Origin: Avichristensenella sp031550535
GTDB taxonomy: Bacteria > Bacillota > Clostridia > Christensenellales > Aristaeellaceae
Length of the DNA stretch: 64,000 bases
Direction of reading: 5' to 3'
Assembly (NCBI GenBank): GCA_031550535.1
Contig: JAVBOM010000070.1
Location: 1-64,000, forward strand
Of this stretch, positions 15,459 to 23,430 are shown piece by piece. Below the pieces are notes generated by a model. That model saw only the letters and a list, made by a program, of their open reading frames with translations, ran no database searches and had not been told where the DNA came from. The translations under genes were made by a program, and so were the position numbers. Every line of letters starts with the position of its first letter. The stretch's first letter is position 1.

Positions 15459-16213
15459 GCATCATTCAAGTCACAATGGACAACCTCGACCGCGAGCACA
15501 TCTGCTGCGCCATCGCGGCCAAGAAGGACGATCCGGCCGTACAGGCGAAGAAAGCATGGCTATCGGGCCGCTTCGCGGAGGGCCTTGTGTTCCGCAAGCT
15601 GGACGCGCGGGGCAAGGTGTTCATCGAGTACATCCCGGCGGAAAACGCCTGGTGCCCCATTCAGGCGGATGGATACCTGCACATCAACTGCCTGTGGGTG
15701 TCCGGCCAGTTCAAGAGCAAGGGGTATGGGAACGAGCTTTTTGCCGCATGCCTCGCGGACGCGAAGGCGCAGGGGAAAGCGGGCCTGACCGCGCTTTCGT
15801 CCAAGAAAAAAAGGCCGTTTCTTTCCGAACCCGGCTTCCTGCGCCACAAAGGGTTTCGGGTGGCCGATACGGCCAGCCCGTATTTTGAGCTGCTGTACCT
15901 GCCGCTTGTTGACGGCGCGCCCGTGCCTTCTTTCCGGCCGTGCTGCAAGGAAGGCCGCGTCCCGGAACAGGGCATGGCCCTGTACTATACGGATCAGTGC
16001 CCCTTTGCGGGCAAATACGCGGAGATGATCCAAGGTGTGGCCGCCGCGCGGGGAGAAACGCTCGCGCTGCACAAGATGGAGACCACGGAGCAAGCGCAGA
16101 CCGCGCCATCGCCGTTCACGACGTATAGCTTCTTTGATCATGGGCGGTTTGTCACGAATGAGATTCTTTCGGAGCCGAAGTTTATCGCGCACCTGAATGC
16201 GCGTGGCTGCTGA
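15455..16213 (+). CDS. yoaP: GNAT acetyltransferase with YoaP-type C-terminal domain
   Basis: A 252-residue two-domain protein. Residues 1 to about 160 form a GNAT acetyltransferase with LWVSGQFKSKGYGNELF as the acetyl-CoA-binding motif (Q/RxxGxG type). The remainder matches the YoaP domain, with a thioredoxin-like stretch YYTDQCPFAGKYAEM that has a single Cys where thioredoxins have CxxC. This is the B. subtilis YoaP architecture; its substrate is not established. It overlaps the upstream MFS stop as ATGA. No downstream gene follows on this strand; a degenerate palindromic element separates it from the convergent AlkZ-related gene. Confidence 0.8.
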   Translation: MSIIQVTMDNLDREHICCAIAAKKDDPAVQAKKAWLSGRFAEGLVFRKLDARGKVFIEYIPAENAWCPIQADGYLHINCLWVSGQFKSKGYGNELFAACLADAKAQGKAGLTALSSKKKRPFLSEPGFLRHKGFRVADTASPYFELLYLPLVDGAPVPSFRPCCKEGRVPEQGMALYYTDQCPFAGKYAEMIQGVAAARGETLALHKMETTEQAQTAPSPFTTYSFFDHGRFVTNEILSEPKFIAHLNARGC

Positions 16214-16265
16214 CAGCGGCGGATCGGCGGTCAAGCGAGGCGGGAAAAAGAAAATCGCGCGCTGA

Positions 16266-16322
16266 GCGGGTTTTGGAATCCGCGCCACGCGCCACGAAAG
16301 CCATCCGCGGGGAATCCTTACC
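16266..16322 (+). repeat. Palindromic element P, copy E (diverged)
   Basis: A decayed copy: GGGTTTTGGAATCCGCGCC resembles the first hairpin, and GCGGGGAATCCTTACC the conserved right end. The right end supplies the stop codon TAA (16318-16320) of the convergent AlkZ-related gene. Confidence 0.5.
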
Positions 16323-16977
16323 GCAGCACCGTCCAGATCTGCTTCTCGCTCGCGCTGGGGAACAGCTTCGCCACGTGCTCGTACAGCCTGCGGTAGGAGT
16401 GCTCCGGAGCATCGCCGTAGCGGGAGGTGACGAACGCCTCGCCAAAGGCGGTTTCGCTCCGCGCGTACCGCGATACCCCCATGCCGTAGGGCCGCCCGAA
16501 CGCGTCGCGCTTATACTCCAGCCGTTGGATTGTCACATAGGTGCGCATTTGCAGCGATGTGATCGCGGTGTCAAATCCCTTCAGGCCGAATACGGCCTTC
16601 ATCTCGCGGCTGAGCATCGGCCCCCGGCTGTCCAGCAGGTCGATCAGCCGCTTTTCTTTGTGGGGAACCAGACCGCGCTGATAGCGCGCGTCAAAGTCGA
16701 GCCCCTCGCGCCGGTAGTTGACAAAATCGGGATAATGGTCCGGGCTGATGAACCCGGCCTTTTTGTTGAACAGCTTGCCGTAGGCGATTTCGCCCCCGTC
16801 GGCGACCGTCTCGCGCCACTCCCAAGGGCCTTCCACGTCCTTGACGAACCAGCGGTCCCTCGGCGTGCACTCCTCCAGCGAGAATCCCACGATTTCGCAG
16901 CGCACGAACGGCAGAAAGCCGATCTCCCGCACCAGCGCGTCCACCTCCGCCGCGCTATGGACCATTTTCAGCCGCAT
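16318..16977 (-). CDS. AlkZ-related winged-helix protein
   Basis: A 219-residue protein of the AlkZ-related group (shortened relatives of the YcaQ/AlkZ DNA glycosylases, winged-helix based). Typical features are EIGFLPFVRCEIVGFSLEE, PWEWRE, GEIAYGKLFNKKAGFIS and a C-terminal region ending SASEKQIW. The catalytic QxQ of full-length AlkZ is not seen, so glycosylase activity is doubtful. The start at 16977 has GGAG eight bases upstream and overlaps the end of the ABC ATPase gene by ten bases, so it is the last gene of the importer operon. Why such a protein travels with an ABC importer is unclear. Confidence 0.7.
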   Translation of the reverse strand: MRLKMVHSAAEVDALVREIGFLPFVRCEIVGFSLEECTPRDRWFVKDVEGPWEWRETVADGGEIAYGKLFNKKAGFISPDHYPDFVNYRREGLDFDARYQRGLVPHKEKRLIDLLDSRGPMLSREMKAVFGLKGFDTAITSLQMRTYVTIQRLEYKRDAFGRPYGMGVSRYARSETAFGEAFVTSRYGDAPEHSYRRLYEHVAKLFPSASEKQIWTVLR

Positions 16978-17612
16978 GCCAGCCACTCCTTCAGCGCCTC
17001 CGCGCTCTGAAATTCTTTTGTCCGCGCGCGCTTGATCGCCACAATGGGCGGCCCGCCGAGCGCGACCACGCTGTCCGAGAGGCGAAACGCCTCATAGGGG
17101 TCATGGGTGATGAGCAGCGCCGTTTTGCCGCGTATGGCGCTAGCCAGCGCGTCCAGCACGGGTTCCGCCGTGGCGGCGTCCAGCCCGCGCAACGGCTCAT
17201 CCAGAAAAAATACGTCTCCTCCGTACGCCAGCGCCCGCGCGATGGCCAGCCGCCGCTGCATGCCGCCGCTCATGTCTTCGGGCAAGGTGTGCGCGTCGCC
17301 GCAAAGGCCCACGGCGTCGAGCGCCTGCGCCGCCGCGCCTTCCGCGATGCCTACGGCGGTCAGATTCCCGAGCGCGTCAAACCAGGGAAACAACCTGTCC
17401 TCCTGGAACACATACGCGGCGCGGTCCGCTGGGACGGAAACGCTCCCCACATCCGGCGCGAGCAGCCCTGCCGCGACGCGCAGCAGCGTCGTCTTGCCGG
17501 ATCCGGACGGCCCGAACAGGCAGGTCGCCTCGCCCTCCGCAAAGGTGTGCGAAAAACCATCCAGGATGATCTTGTCGCCAAAAAACTTCGTGACCGCCGT
17601 CAGTTCAAACAT
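16968..17612 (-). CDS. ABC importer ATP-binding protein (SsuB/ThiZ-like)
   Basis: The 214-residue ATPase of an importer of the nitrate/sulfonate/HMP class. Walker A GPSGSGKTT, a Q-loop YVFQEDRLFPW, signature MSGGMQRR and Walker B VFFLDEPLRGLD are all present. The EDRLFPW after the Q-loop is a hallmark of the SsuB/TauB/ThiZ subfamily. GGAGG precedes the ATG at 17612, which overlaps the permease stop by eight bases. It works with the permease and the lipoprotein encoded upstream in the operon. Confidence 0.9.
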   Translation of the reverse strand: MFELTAVTKFFGDKIILDGFSHTFAEGEATCLFGPSGSGKTTLLRVAAGLLAPDVGSVSVPADRAAYVFQEDRLFPWFDALGNLTAVGIAEGAAAQALDAVGLCGDAHTLPEDMSGGMQRRLAIARALAYGGDVFFLDEPLRGLDAATAEPVLDALASAIRGKTALLITHDPYEAFRLSDSVVALGGPPIVAIKRARTKEFQSAEALKEWLACG

Positions 17613-18372
17613 GCCCCCGCCTCCTTCCGCCTCCGGAAACCGCGCGCACGACCACCTTCTCCAGCAGCACGGACAGCAGGATGACCACGGCCGTGGCGGC
17701 GAACAGGCCCGGCATGTCCAGGTAGATTTTCGCGCTGTACAGCCAGGTGCCCAGCGCGTTTCGCGGCGTGCAGATGACTTCCGCCGCCACGCCCGCTTTC
17801 CACGCCATGCCCATGCCCGTGGCGATGGCGGCGCGGAAATACGGGCGCACCGTAGGCCAGTAGAGCCTTGCCAGGATATCCCGCCCGCGCATGCGGTACG
17901 CTTTCGCCATTTCCAGCAGCAGTGGGTCCACCGCGTGAATGCCGGCGGATACGTTCGCCCACACCAGCGGCAGCACCACCAGCACCGTGGCGAATACCGG
18001 CACGCCGTCCGTCCGAATCCAGACCAGCGCCAGCAGGATGAACGACGCGACGGGCGTCGCCTTCACCGCCGCCAGAAACGGCGCGAAAAAAGCGCGCCCC
18101 GCCTCGCTCCAACTGGTAATGACCGCGATGACGGCCCCCAGAAGCACGCCGAGCGCAAACCCCAGAAAGACGCGCCACACGGAAAGCAGCGCGGACAGCC
18201 AAAACGCGCCGCGCTGGGCCAGATCCCACAGCGACGACGCGACGGCAGCGGGGGAGGGCAGCAGCAGCGTCTGTCCGACGCATGCCGCCGCCACCGCCCA
18301 GATGCCCAGCCATATCAGCGCGACAAGGGTGTTTTGCAGCGCCTTTTTTCTGCTAGAATTCCTACGGGGCAT
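17605..18372 (-). CDS. ABC importer permease (SsuC/ThiX-like)
   Basis: A 255-residue membrane protein with about six helices and the cytoplasmic EAA-type loop AKAYRMRGRDILARLYWPTV that contacts the ATPase. WKAGVAAEVICTP further along is typical of the SsuC/TauC/ThiX family. It belongs to the importer with the flanking ATPase and substrate-binding protein. The start overlaps the end of the substrate-binding gene by 11 bases with no clear Shine-Dalgarno, implying translational coupling. Confidence 0.9.
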   Translation of the reverse strand: MPRRNSSRKKALQNTLVALIWLGIWAVAAACVGQTLLLPSPAAVASSLWDLAQRGAFWLSALLSVWRVFLGFALGVLLGAVIAVITSWSEAGRAFFAPFLAAVKATPVASFILLALVWIRTDGVPVFATVLVVLPLVWANVSAGIHAVDPLLLEMAKAYRMRGRDILARLYWPTVRPYFRAAIATGMGMAWKAGVAAEVICTPRNALGTWLYSAKIYLDMPGLFAATAVVILLSVLLEKVVVRAVSGGGRRRGHV

Positions 18373-19306
18373 AGTAGAAGTCGTCGCCCGGCATCGCGCC
18401 GCCGATCAGCGCGGCGTTGTCCGCCTGTAGGGCCGTGTAGAACGCTGTGAGCGCCTCCTTCATTTCAGGTCCGGTCATGCACACCATATTCGCGCGGGGG
18501 ATCGCCTGCTCCGCGACGGCGGCCTTCATGATGTCATACTGCTCGATCAGCGCGGCGGCGTCCTTGGGGTTCGCGTTCGCGAAATCCACGCTATCCGCGT
18601 ACTCCGCGAGGAACGCCTCCACGGCCTCCGGATGCTCCTTCGCAAACGCGCGGCGCACCGCGATGCCGCCCATGGGCAGCTTGCCCGCGCCGGTCGCCTC
18701 CCAGGCTTCCGTCAGGTTGATCGCCACGCGGAAGCCCGCGTCCTGCGCCAGCAGCGAGGTGACGAACGGCTCCGGCACGAGCACGAGGTCATACTTGCCC
18801 GCCACGGCCTGCGCGATGGCTTCCGCGTGCTCGGACACGTAGTCCACCGCCGTGTCCTTGGGGAACAGGCGGTTCGCGACCGCCTCGGCCGTTGTGCCCT
18901 GGCCCGCGCTGACGACCGCCTTGTCCGCAAGGTCATTCAGCGAGTGCACCGTGTCGCCCTTTTCCATTACATACAGCACGCCGAGCGTGTTGACGGCCAG
19001 CACCTGCACCGCGCCCTGCGCCTTCTGGTACAGCATCGCGATGGTGTTCGTCGGCAGCGCGGCCATGTCCAATTCGCCCGTGATGAGCTGCGCGGTGATC
19101 GCGTCCGGCGCGCCGGCAATCGTGAACGCGTACTCGTTCGCCGTCTCGCCCTTGTCGTTCTTGTCCATCAAGGAAGCCGCACCCATGCCCGTCGGGCCCT
19201 TCAGCACCGCGATATTGATTTTCGCCTTTTCCGCCGTGGCCCCGCACGCGGTGAGCAGCAGCGCCGCCGTCAGCAGCAGGGAAAGGAGCGCCATGCGCTT
19301 TTTCAT
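18362..19306 (-). CDS. ABC importer substrate-binding lipoprotein (SsuA/ThiY-like)
   Basis: A 314-residue periplasmic-type binding protein anchored as a lipoprotein: a signal peptide ends in lipobox LLTAC with Cys21. The mature part has the two-lobe NMT1/SsuA-like pattern, with LKGPTGMGAASLM, ITGELDMAALPTN, SAGQGTTAEA and PEPFVTSL. Members bind taurine, sulfonates, thiamine precursors or nitrate; the ligand here is not apparent. GGGAGG lies upstream of the ATG at 19306. It is the second gene of the operon, 21 bases after the Crp-like regulator, which suggests ligand- or redox-linked regulation. Confidence 0.88.
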   Translation of the reverse strand: MKKRMALLSLLLTAALLLTACGATAEKAKINIAVLKGPTGMGAASLMDKNDKGETANEYAFTIAGAPDAITAQLITGELDMAALPTNTIAMLYQKAQGAVQVLAVNTLGVLYVMEKGDTVHSLNDLADKAVVSAGQGTTAEAVANRLFPKDTAVDYVSEHAEAIAQAVAGKYDLVLVPEPFVTSLLAQDAGFRVAINLTEAWEATGAGKLPMGGIAVRRAFAKEHPEAVEAFLAEYADSVDFANANPKDAAALIEQYDIMKAAVAEQAIPRANMVCMTGPEMKEALTAFYTALQADNAALIGGAMPGDDFYYAP

Positions 19307-19327
19307 GAAGAAATCCTCCCGTTTCGT

Positions 19328-19993
19328 TTATGTTCTGGGCTGAGTATGCCCCTTGAAGCCGGCAATCGCGCGCCCGTCGCGCGACAACACGCCCTCGCGT
19401 TCCAATTCGTCCAGCGCCCGGTATAGCGACGCGCGGCCCACGCCGACCATTTCGGCCAGTTGGGAGAGTGAATAGGGGAGCGTGAACGCGTCGCCGTTCG
19501 CGAAACCGTCCAACACCGAGAGCAGCCTTTCGCGCACATCGTCCCCGGCCAGCGCCTCGATGCGCCGGTTCAGGAAATGAATGCGCTCCGACAGCAGCGC
19601 GATGTAGTTCCTCGCCAGGCATGGTTCCGCCGAAAAGGCAGCCTCCAGCCGCTCACGGCCAATGAAGAACGCCCGCGCCGCGTGTTCGGCGATCACCTCC
19701 ACGGGATACGGCGCATCGCAGAAGAGGGACGCCATGCCAAACACATCGCCCGGCGCGAGCCGGTTCATCAGCAGGCGCTTGCCGTCCCCGGCGCGCTTGT
19801 AGACCAGCGCGCTGCCGGACAGCAGAAACGCCAGCGAACGCGGGCAAGCCTCGCGGCTGAAAAGCACGTCCCCGCGCGCGTAATCACGGGTTTCGCAGCC
19901 GTCCTTTAGCAGCGCCTCCATCCGAACCTGTGGGATGCCCGCGAAGAGCGGGTTGGCGTGCAGGATCGAGCACGGGGATTGAGACTGTCTCAT
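19328..19993 (-). CDS. Crp/Fnr family transcriptional regulator
   Basis: A 221-residue regulator. The N-terminal cyclic-nucleotide-binding-type beta-roll spans about residues 10-120 (NPLFAGIPQ, GDVLFSREACPRSLAFLLSG, LAPGDVFGMASLF). A dimer helix follows, then a C-terminal winged helix with SLSQLAEMVGVGRASLYRAL as recognition region. It has no FNR-type Cys cluster at the N-terminus. The start at 19993 is the only plausible one and has no Shine-Dalgarno; a -10 box TATACT lies seven bases upstream. A perfect palindrome TGTCTCA-TG-TGAGACA covers the start codon, strongly suggesting autoregulation of this gene and the importer operon. Confidence 0.88.
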   Translation of the reverse strand: MRQSQSPCSILHANPLFAGIPQVRMEALLKDGCETRDYARGDVLFSREACPRSLAFLLSGSALVYKRAGDGKRLLMNRLAPGDVFGMASLFCDAPYPVEVIAEHAARAFFIGRERLEAAFSAEPCLARNYIALLSERIHFLNRRIEALAGDDVRERLLSVLDGFANGDAFTLPYSLSQLAEMVGVGRASLYRALDELEREGVLSRDGRAIAGFKGHTQPRT

Positions 19994-20006
19994 GTGAGAC
20001 AGTATA
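19984..20006 (-). promoter_or_regulatory. Palindromic operator and -10 box at the Crp-like gene
   Basis: ACTGTCTCATGTGAGACAGT (19984-20003) is a 20-base dyad with one imperfect pair; its core TGTCTCA-TG-TGAGACA is perfect and has Crp/Fnr-site geometry. It overlaps the start codon (19991-19993) and the -10 box TATACT (minus strand, 20001-20006). Confidence 0.65.
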
Positions 20007-20148
20007 CCACGCTCAGATGGCGTTTGAAACCCATATTCGCGTTTTTGATAAAAAAATATCATGGGCGAAAAGCCGCGCCTTTTCGACGCGCCGTGACGCA
20101 CCCCTAAGCACCGCCAGTCATACGGTGATTTTGCTAGGAGGTGCTTCC

Positions 20149-21243
20149 ATGATCTCGATCAGCCTGTGCATGATCGTGCGGGACGAGGAAGATGTGATCG
20201 CGCGCTGCCTGAACGGGGCGCGCGGCATTGCCGATGAAATCATCGTGGTGGATACAGGGTCGACGGACCGCACCCGCGAGATTGCCGCCGAATGCGGTGC
20301 GAAGGTGTACGACGTGCCCTGGGAGGATAATTTCGCCGCCGCGCGCAACGCGTCCTTTGACAAGGCGACGATGGACTATATTCTGTGGCTGGATGCCGAT
20401 GATGTGCTGGACGACGAAAACCGCGCGCTGTTTCAGGCGCTGAAGGAGACGCTCGACCCGGCGGTCGATATTGTGATGATGCAGTATCACGTCGCCTTTG
20501 ACCAGGAGGGTAACCCGACGTACACGTTTTTCCGCGAGCGGCTGATCCGGCGCGCGTCCGGGTTTCGCTGGTTCGGCCGCGTGCACGAGGCAATTGTCCC
20601 GGCGGGCAAGGTGATTCGGAGCCAGATCGCCATCCGGCATGAGAAGATCAAGCAGGGCGACAGCACGCGGAACCTGCGCATCTACGAGCGCATGCTGGCC
20701 GAAGGCGAGACGCTGGAACCGCGCCACCGGTACTACTACGCGCGCGAGCTGTTCACGCACGAGCGGAACGAAGAGGCGATCGTGCTGCTGCGCCAGAGCA
20801 TGGCGGACCCGAACACCTGGGTGGAGAACCGGATCGGCGCTTGCCGGGATCTGGCCACCTGCCTACTCAAGAAAAATGACACGGACGGCGCGCTGGCCGC
20901 GCTGCTGCAGAGCTTCACGATGGGGGAGCCGCGCGCGGAGGTGTGCTGCGATATTGGCAGCATCCTGATGAACCGAGGGGAGTATAAAGCCGCCGTATTC
21001 TGGTATCGGGCCGCGCCGGAGTGCTCGCCCAGCGAGGAAGGTGGCGGCTTCGCGCTGCCGGAGTGCCGGGGGTATATCCCGTATATGCAGCTATGCGTCT
21101 GCTACGATCACCTGGGTCAGCACGACATCGCCGAGGAGTACAACGAAAAGGCGGGCGCCCTGAAGGAGGACGATCCCGCCGTGCTGCAGAACCGGGAATA
21201 CTTTAGCGCACGGCGCGCGCAGCAAGGAGCAGAGCGCCCGTAA
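20149..21243 (+). CDS. Family 2 glycosyltransferase with TPR-like C-terminus
   Basis: A 364-residue cytosolic glycosyltransferase. The GT-A domain (about residues 1-210) starts ISLCMIVRDEEDVI and contains VVDTGSTDRT and the DXD-type motif WLDADDVLDD. The last 150 residues are helical and repeat-like (YYYARELFTHERNEEAI, EYKAAVFWYRAA, CYDHLGQHDIAEEY), consistent with tetratricopeptide units. This layout is found in many Firmicute GT2 proteins, some of which glycosylate peptides (SunS type). GGAGG is upstream of ATG 20149. Its 3' end overlaps the convergent ROK kinase by 41 bases. Confidence 0.85.
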   Translation: MISISLCMIVRDEEDVIARCLNGARGIADEIIVVDTGSTDRTREIAAECGAKVYDVPWEDNFAAARNASFDKATMDYILWLDADDVLDDENRALFQALKETLDPAVDIVMMQYHVAFDQEGNPTYTFFRERLIRRASGFRWFGRVHEAIVPAGKVIRSQIAIRHEKIKQGDSTRNLRIYERMLAEGETLEPRHRYYYARELFTHERNEEAIVLLRQSMADPNTWVENRIGACRDLATCLLKKNDTDGALAALLQSFTMGEPRAEVCCDIGSILMNRGEYKAAVFWYRAAPECSPSEEGGGFALPECRGYIPYMQLCVCYDHLGQHDIAEEYNEKAGALKEDDPAVLQNREYFSARRAQQGAERP

Positions 21244-22078
21244 CGCCGCTGTTGACGCCGAGCGCGGGCGGAACGATGTAGCCGTCGATGTGCTCCAGGA
21301 TGGCGGGATGGCGCACATAGCCGCCGAGCATCTCCTGTGTCTGGCGGCGGATGGGGTCAAACAGGTGCGCCTGCTGCATCACGCCACCGCCCAGGATGAT
21401 CTTTTCCGGCGAGAGCACGAGGACCGCCGTCATGCACATCTGCGCCAGATAATGCGCTTCCAGCGCCCACGCGGGATGGTCCGGCGGAAGTTCCTCCGCC
21501 TTTTTGCCCCAGCGCCGCTCGATGGCCGGGCCGTTCGCCAGCCCTTCCAGGCAGCCGTCGTGGAACGGGCAGAAGCCGTGCGGCGCCGGGTCGTCCGGAT
21601 GGGGGCGCAGCCAGAAATGGCCGAACTCGGGGTGCAGCAGGCCGTGCACGAGGTTGTTTTCGACGACCAGCCCGCCACCAACCCCGGTGCCTACGGTCAC
21701 ATACAGGCAGCTTGACAGCCCCTTCGCCGCGCCGAGGGCGTATTCGGCCAGCGCGGCAGCGCCCACGTCCGTGTCGAACTCCATCGGGATGGGTAGCGCG
21801 TCCCGCATGGCGCGGAGCAGCGGGTAGTTCTGCCAGGCCAGCTTTGGCGTGCTGGTGATGGTGCCATAGGTGGGGGAGTCCTTCCTGGGGTCCACGGGGC
21901 CGAACGACGCGATGCCCAGCGCCTCCACCCCGGCGGCCCGGAAGAACGCGACGAGCTTCGGCAGCGTTTCCCCCGGCGTGGTGGTCGGGAAACTCTCCCG
22001 CGAGAATACATGGCCCTCGGCATCGCCGGTCGAGCATACCATTTTGGTGCCGCCGGCCTCCAGCGCGCCCAGTAGCAT
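21203..22078 (-). CDS. ROK family sugar kinase, fructokinase-like
   Basis: A 291-residue kinase of the ROK family. LGALEAGGTKMVC at the N-terminus is the phosphate-binding motif; ASFGPVDPR, FDTDVGAAALAEY with the catalytic Asp, TVGTGVGGG and the zinc-binding HPEFGHFWLRPH..CPFHDGCLEG segment follow. This combination matches the Firmicute fructokinase group (ScrK/GmuE), which phosphorylates fructose or mannose. ATG 22078 is preferred over GTG 22087 given GGGGTG upstream. It is monocistronic and lies close to a nitroreductase gene on the same strand. Confidence 0.88.
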   Translation of the reverse strand: MLLGALEAGGTKMVCSTGDAEGHVFSRESFPTTTPGETLPKLVAFFRAAGVEALGIASFGPVDPRKDSPTYGTITSTPKLAWQNYPLLRAMRDALPIPMEFDTDVGAAALAEYALGAAKGLSSCLYVTVGTGVGGGLVVENNLVHGLLHPEFGHFWLRPHPDDPAPHGFCPFHDGCLEGLANGPAIERRWGKKAEELPPDHPAWALEAHYLAQMCMTAVLVLSPEKIILGGGVMQQAHLFDPIRRQTQEMLGGYVRHPAILEHIDGYIVPPALGVNSGVTGALLLAARAVR

Positions 22079-22094
22079 ATGTTTCACCCCTTTG

Positions 22095-22664
22095 TCAGCG
22101 AAGAATGGTTATGTGGCCCGGCTCAATCGGGTGCGCGTCCTTTGTGCCCGCCGGCACGCCAATGGAGATGGACAGGCAGTAGTCGTACCCCTCGGGGAAT
22201 TGCAGCGTCTTGCGCAGGTCCTCCGCTTCCGGCCCCAGGAACGCCATGCGCGGCATGCCCAGGATCACGCTGCCAAGGCCCAGGGAGTGCGCGGCCAGCG
22301 CCATGTTCTGTATCGCCATGCCGTTGTCCGTATGGGCGTATTTCATCTTCGCGGCGTCCGGGCAGGAGAGGAAGATGACCGTCGGCGCGTGGTAGAACAC
22401 GCTGTACGCGGGGTCCTCAAACCGCACGCGCATCTCCGGCGTGCACTCCCGGAGGACTTCCGCGCGGAAAGCCTCGTTGACACGATCAATCAGCGCCTTG
22501 TTCTGCACGGCGGTAAAGTGCCAGGGCTGCGAGTTGTTCGCGCTCGGCGCGGCCTCGGCTGCGTCCAGAATGGTCTGTAGCTGCTCTTCGGTGATCTGCT
22601 GAGGCTTGTATGCGCGGTTGCTGCGGCGAGCGTGGATGGCGCTCAGTACCTCGTTCTGCATCAT
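22095..22664 (-). CDS. Nitroreductase family protein
   Basis: A 189-residue flavoprotein of the nitroreductase superfamily. The family start IHARRSNRAYKPQQIT, the SANNSQPWHF FMN-binding segment (around residues 41-50), and GLGSVILGMP are present. Such enzymes reduce nitro compounds, quinones or other acceptors with NAD(P)H on FMN. GGAGG lies ahead of the start at 22664. It ends 16 bases before the ROK kinase start and probably shares its transcript. The physiological substrate is unknown. Confidence 0.88.
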   Translation of the reverse strand: MMQNEVLSAIHARRSNRAYKPQQITEEQLQTILDAAEAAPSANNSQPWHFTAVQNKALIDRVNEAFRAEVLRECTPEMRVRFEDPAYSVFYHAPTVIFLSCPDAAKMKYAHTDNGMAIQNMALAAHSLGLGSVILGMPRMAFLGPEAEDLRKTLQFPEGYDYCLSISIGVPAGTKDAHPIEPGHITILR

Positions 22665-22731
22665 GATGGGCCTCCTTGTTGTTTTTTTCCATCATAGCAT
22701 GTATGCTGGAAGAAGAAAAGGGGGAGTGACT

Positions 22732-23346
22732 GTGATTGACAAGCGCGTTCCGTATTTCGATGTGGTGATGTGCTTGCCCGGAGGCGGGCCGTTGCCGGCG
22801 GTGCCCGTGCTGCCGGATGGCTATCAATACCGGCTGTATGCGCCGGGCGATGCGCGCGGATGGTGCGCGATTGAAACCGCCGTGGACGAGTTTGACGCCG
22901 TGGCGCGGGCTGAAGCGTACTTCGCGAGGGTTTTCGCCCCGCACGCGGACGAGCTTGCCCGGCGGATGGTGTTCATCCAAGGGCCGGACGGAGACCTTGT
23001 GGCCGACGCGACCGCCTGGTGGGCGGACGACGACCAGCTTGGCCGGATCGCGCTGCTGCACTGGGTGGCGGCGCTGCCGGGGGAGCAGGGGAAGGGGCTC
23101 GGGCGCGCGGTGACGTGCAAGGCGCTGTCGCTGTTCCCGTCCGTGGGCCCAGGGGGGGACATCTGGCTGACGACGCAGACCTGGAGCCATGTGGCAATCG
23201 ACCTGTACCTGAGCCTGGGCTTTCGCGCGCACACGACCGCGACGCCGGCCGGACACAAGAATGGCTTTGACGGCGCGGCGCGCGTGCTGGAAGGCGTCAT
23301 GCGGCCGGACGCGTACCGGCGGCTGATGAGCACGGCCATGGAATAA
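22732..23346 (+). CDS. GNAT family acetyltransferase
   Basis: A 204-residue protein with one GNAT domain. The acetyl-CoA motif is seen as WVAALPGEQGKGLGRAV; downstream TQTWSHVAIDLYLSLGFR is a typical final strand-helix. The start is GTG 22732 after GGGGGAG; the open frame extends further upstream but with no start signal and through the AT-rich intergenic stretch. Substrate unknown. It is divergent from the nitroreductase gene and ends a few bases before a palindromic element. Confidence 0.8.
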   Translation: MIDKRVPYFDVVMCLPGGGPLPAVPVLPDGYQYRLYAPGDARGWCAIETAVDEFDAVARAEAYFARVFAPHADELARRMVFIQGPDGDLVADATAWWADDDQLGRIALLHWVAALPGEQGKGLGRAVTCKALSLFPSVGPGGDIWLTTQTWSHVAIDLYLSLGFRAHTTATPAGHKNGFDGAARVLEGVMRPDAYRRLMSTAME

Positions 23347-23353
23347 AGAAAGA

Positions 23354-23410
23354 GGAGGGGATTTCTGGCGAAACCGCATATGGCGCTCGATTTTCTAAAT
23401 CAGCGCCGTC
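23354..23410 (-). repeat. Palindromic element P, copy F (diverged short form)
   Basis: GAGGGGATTTCTGGCGAAAC (first hairpin) followed by CATATGGCGCTCGATTTTCTAAATCAGCGCC. Its hairpin end lies about 8 bases after the stop of the acetyltransferase gene; its other end is about 20 bases from the stop of the radical SAM gene. Confidence 0.65.
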
Positions 23411-23430
23411 ATCAAGGAAATTGGTGGGCG

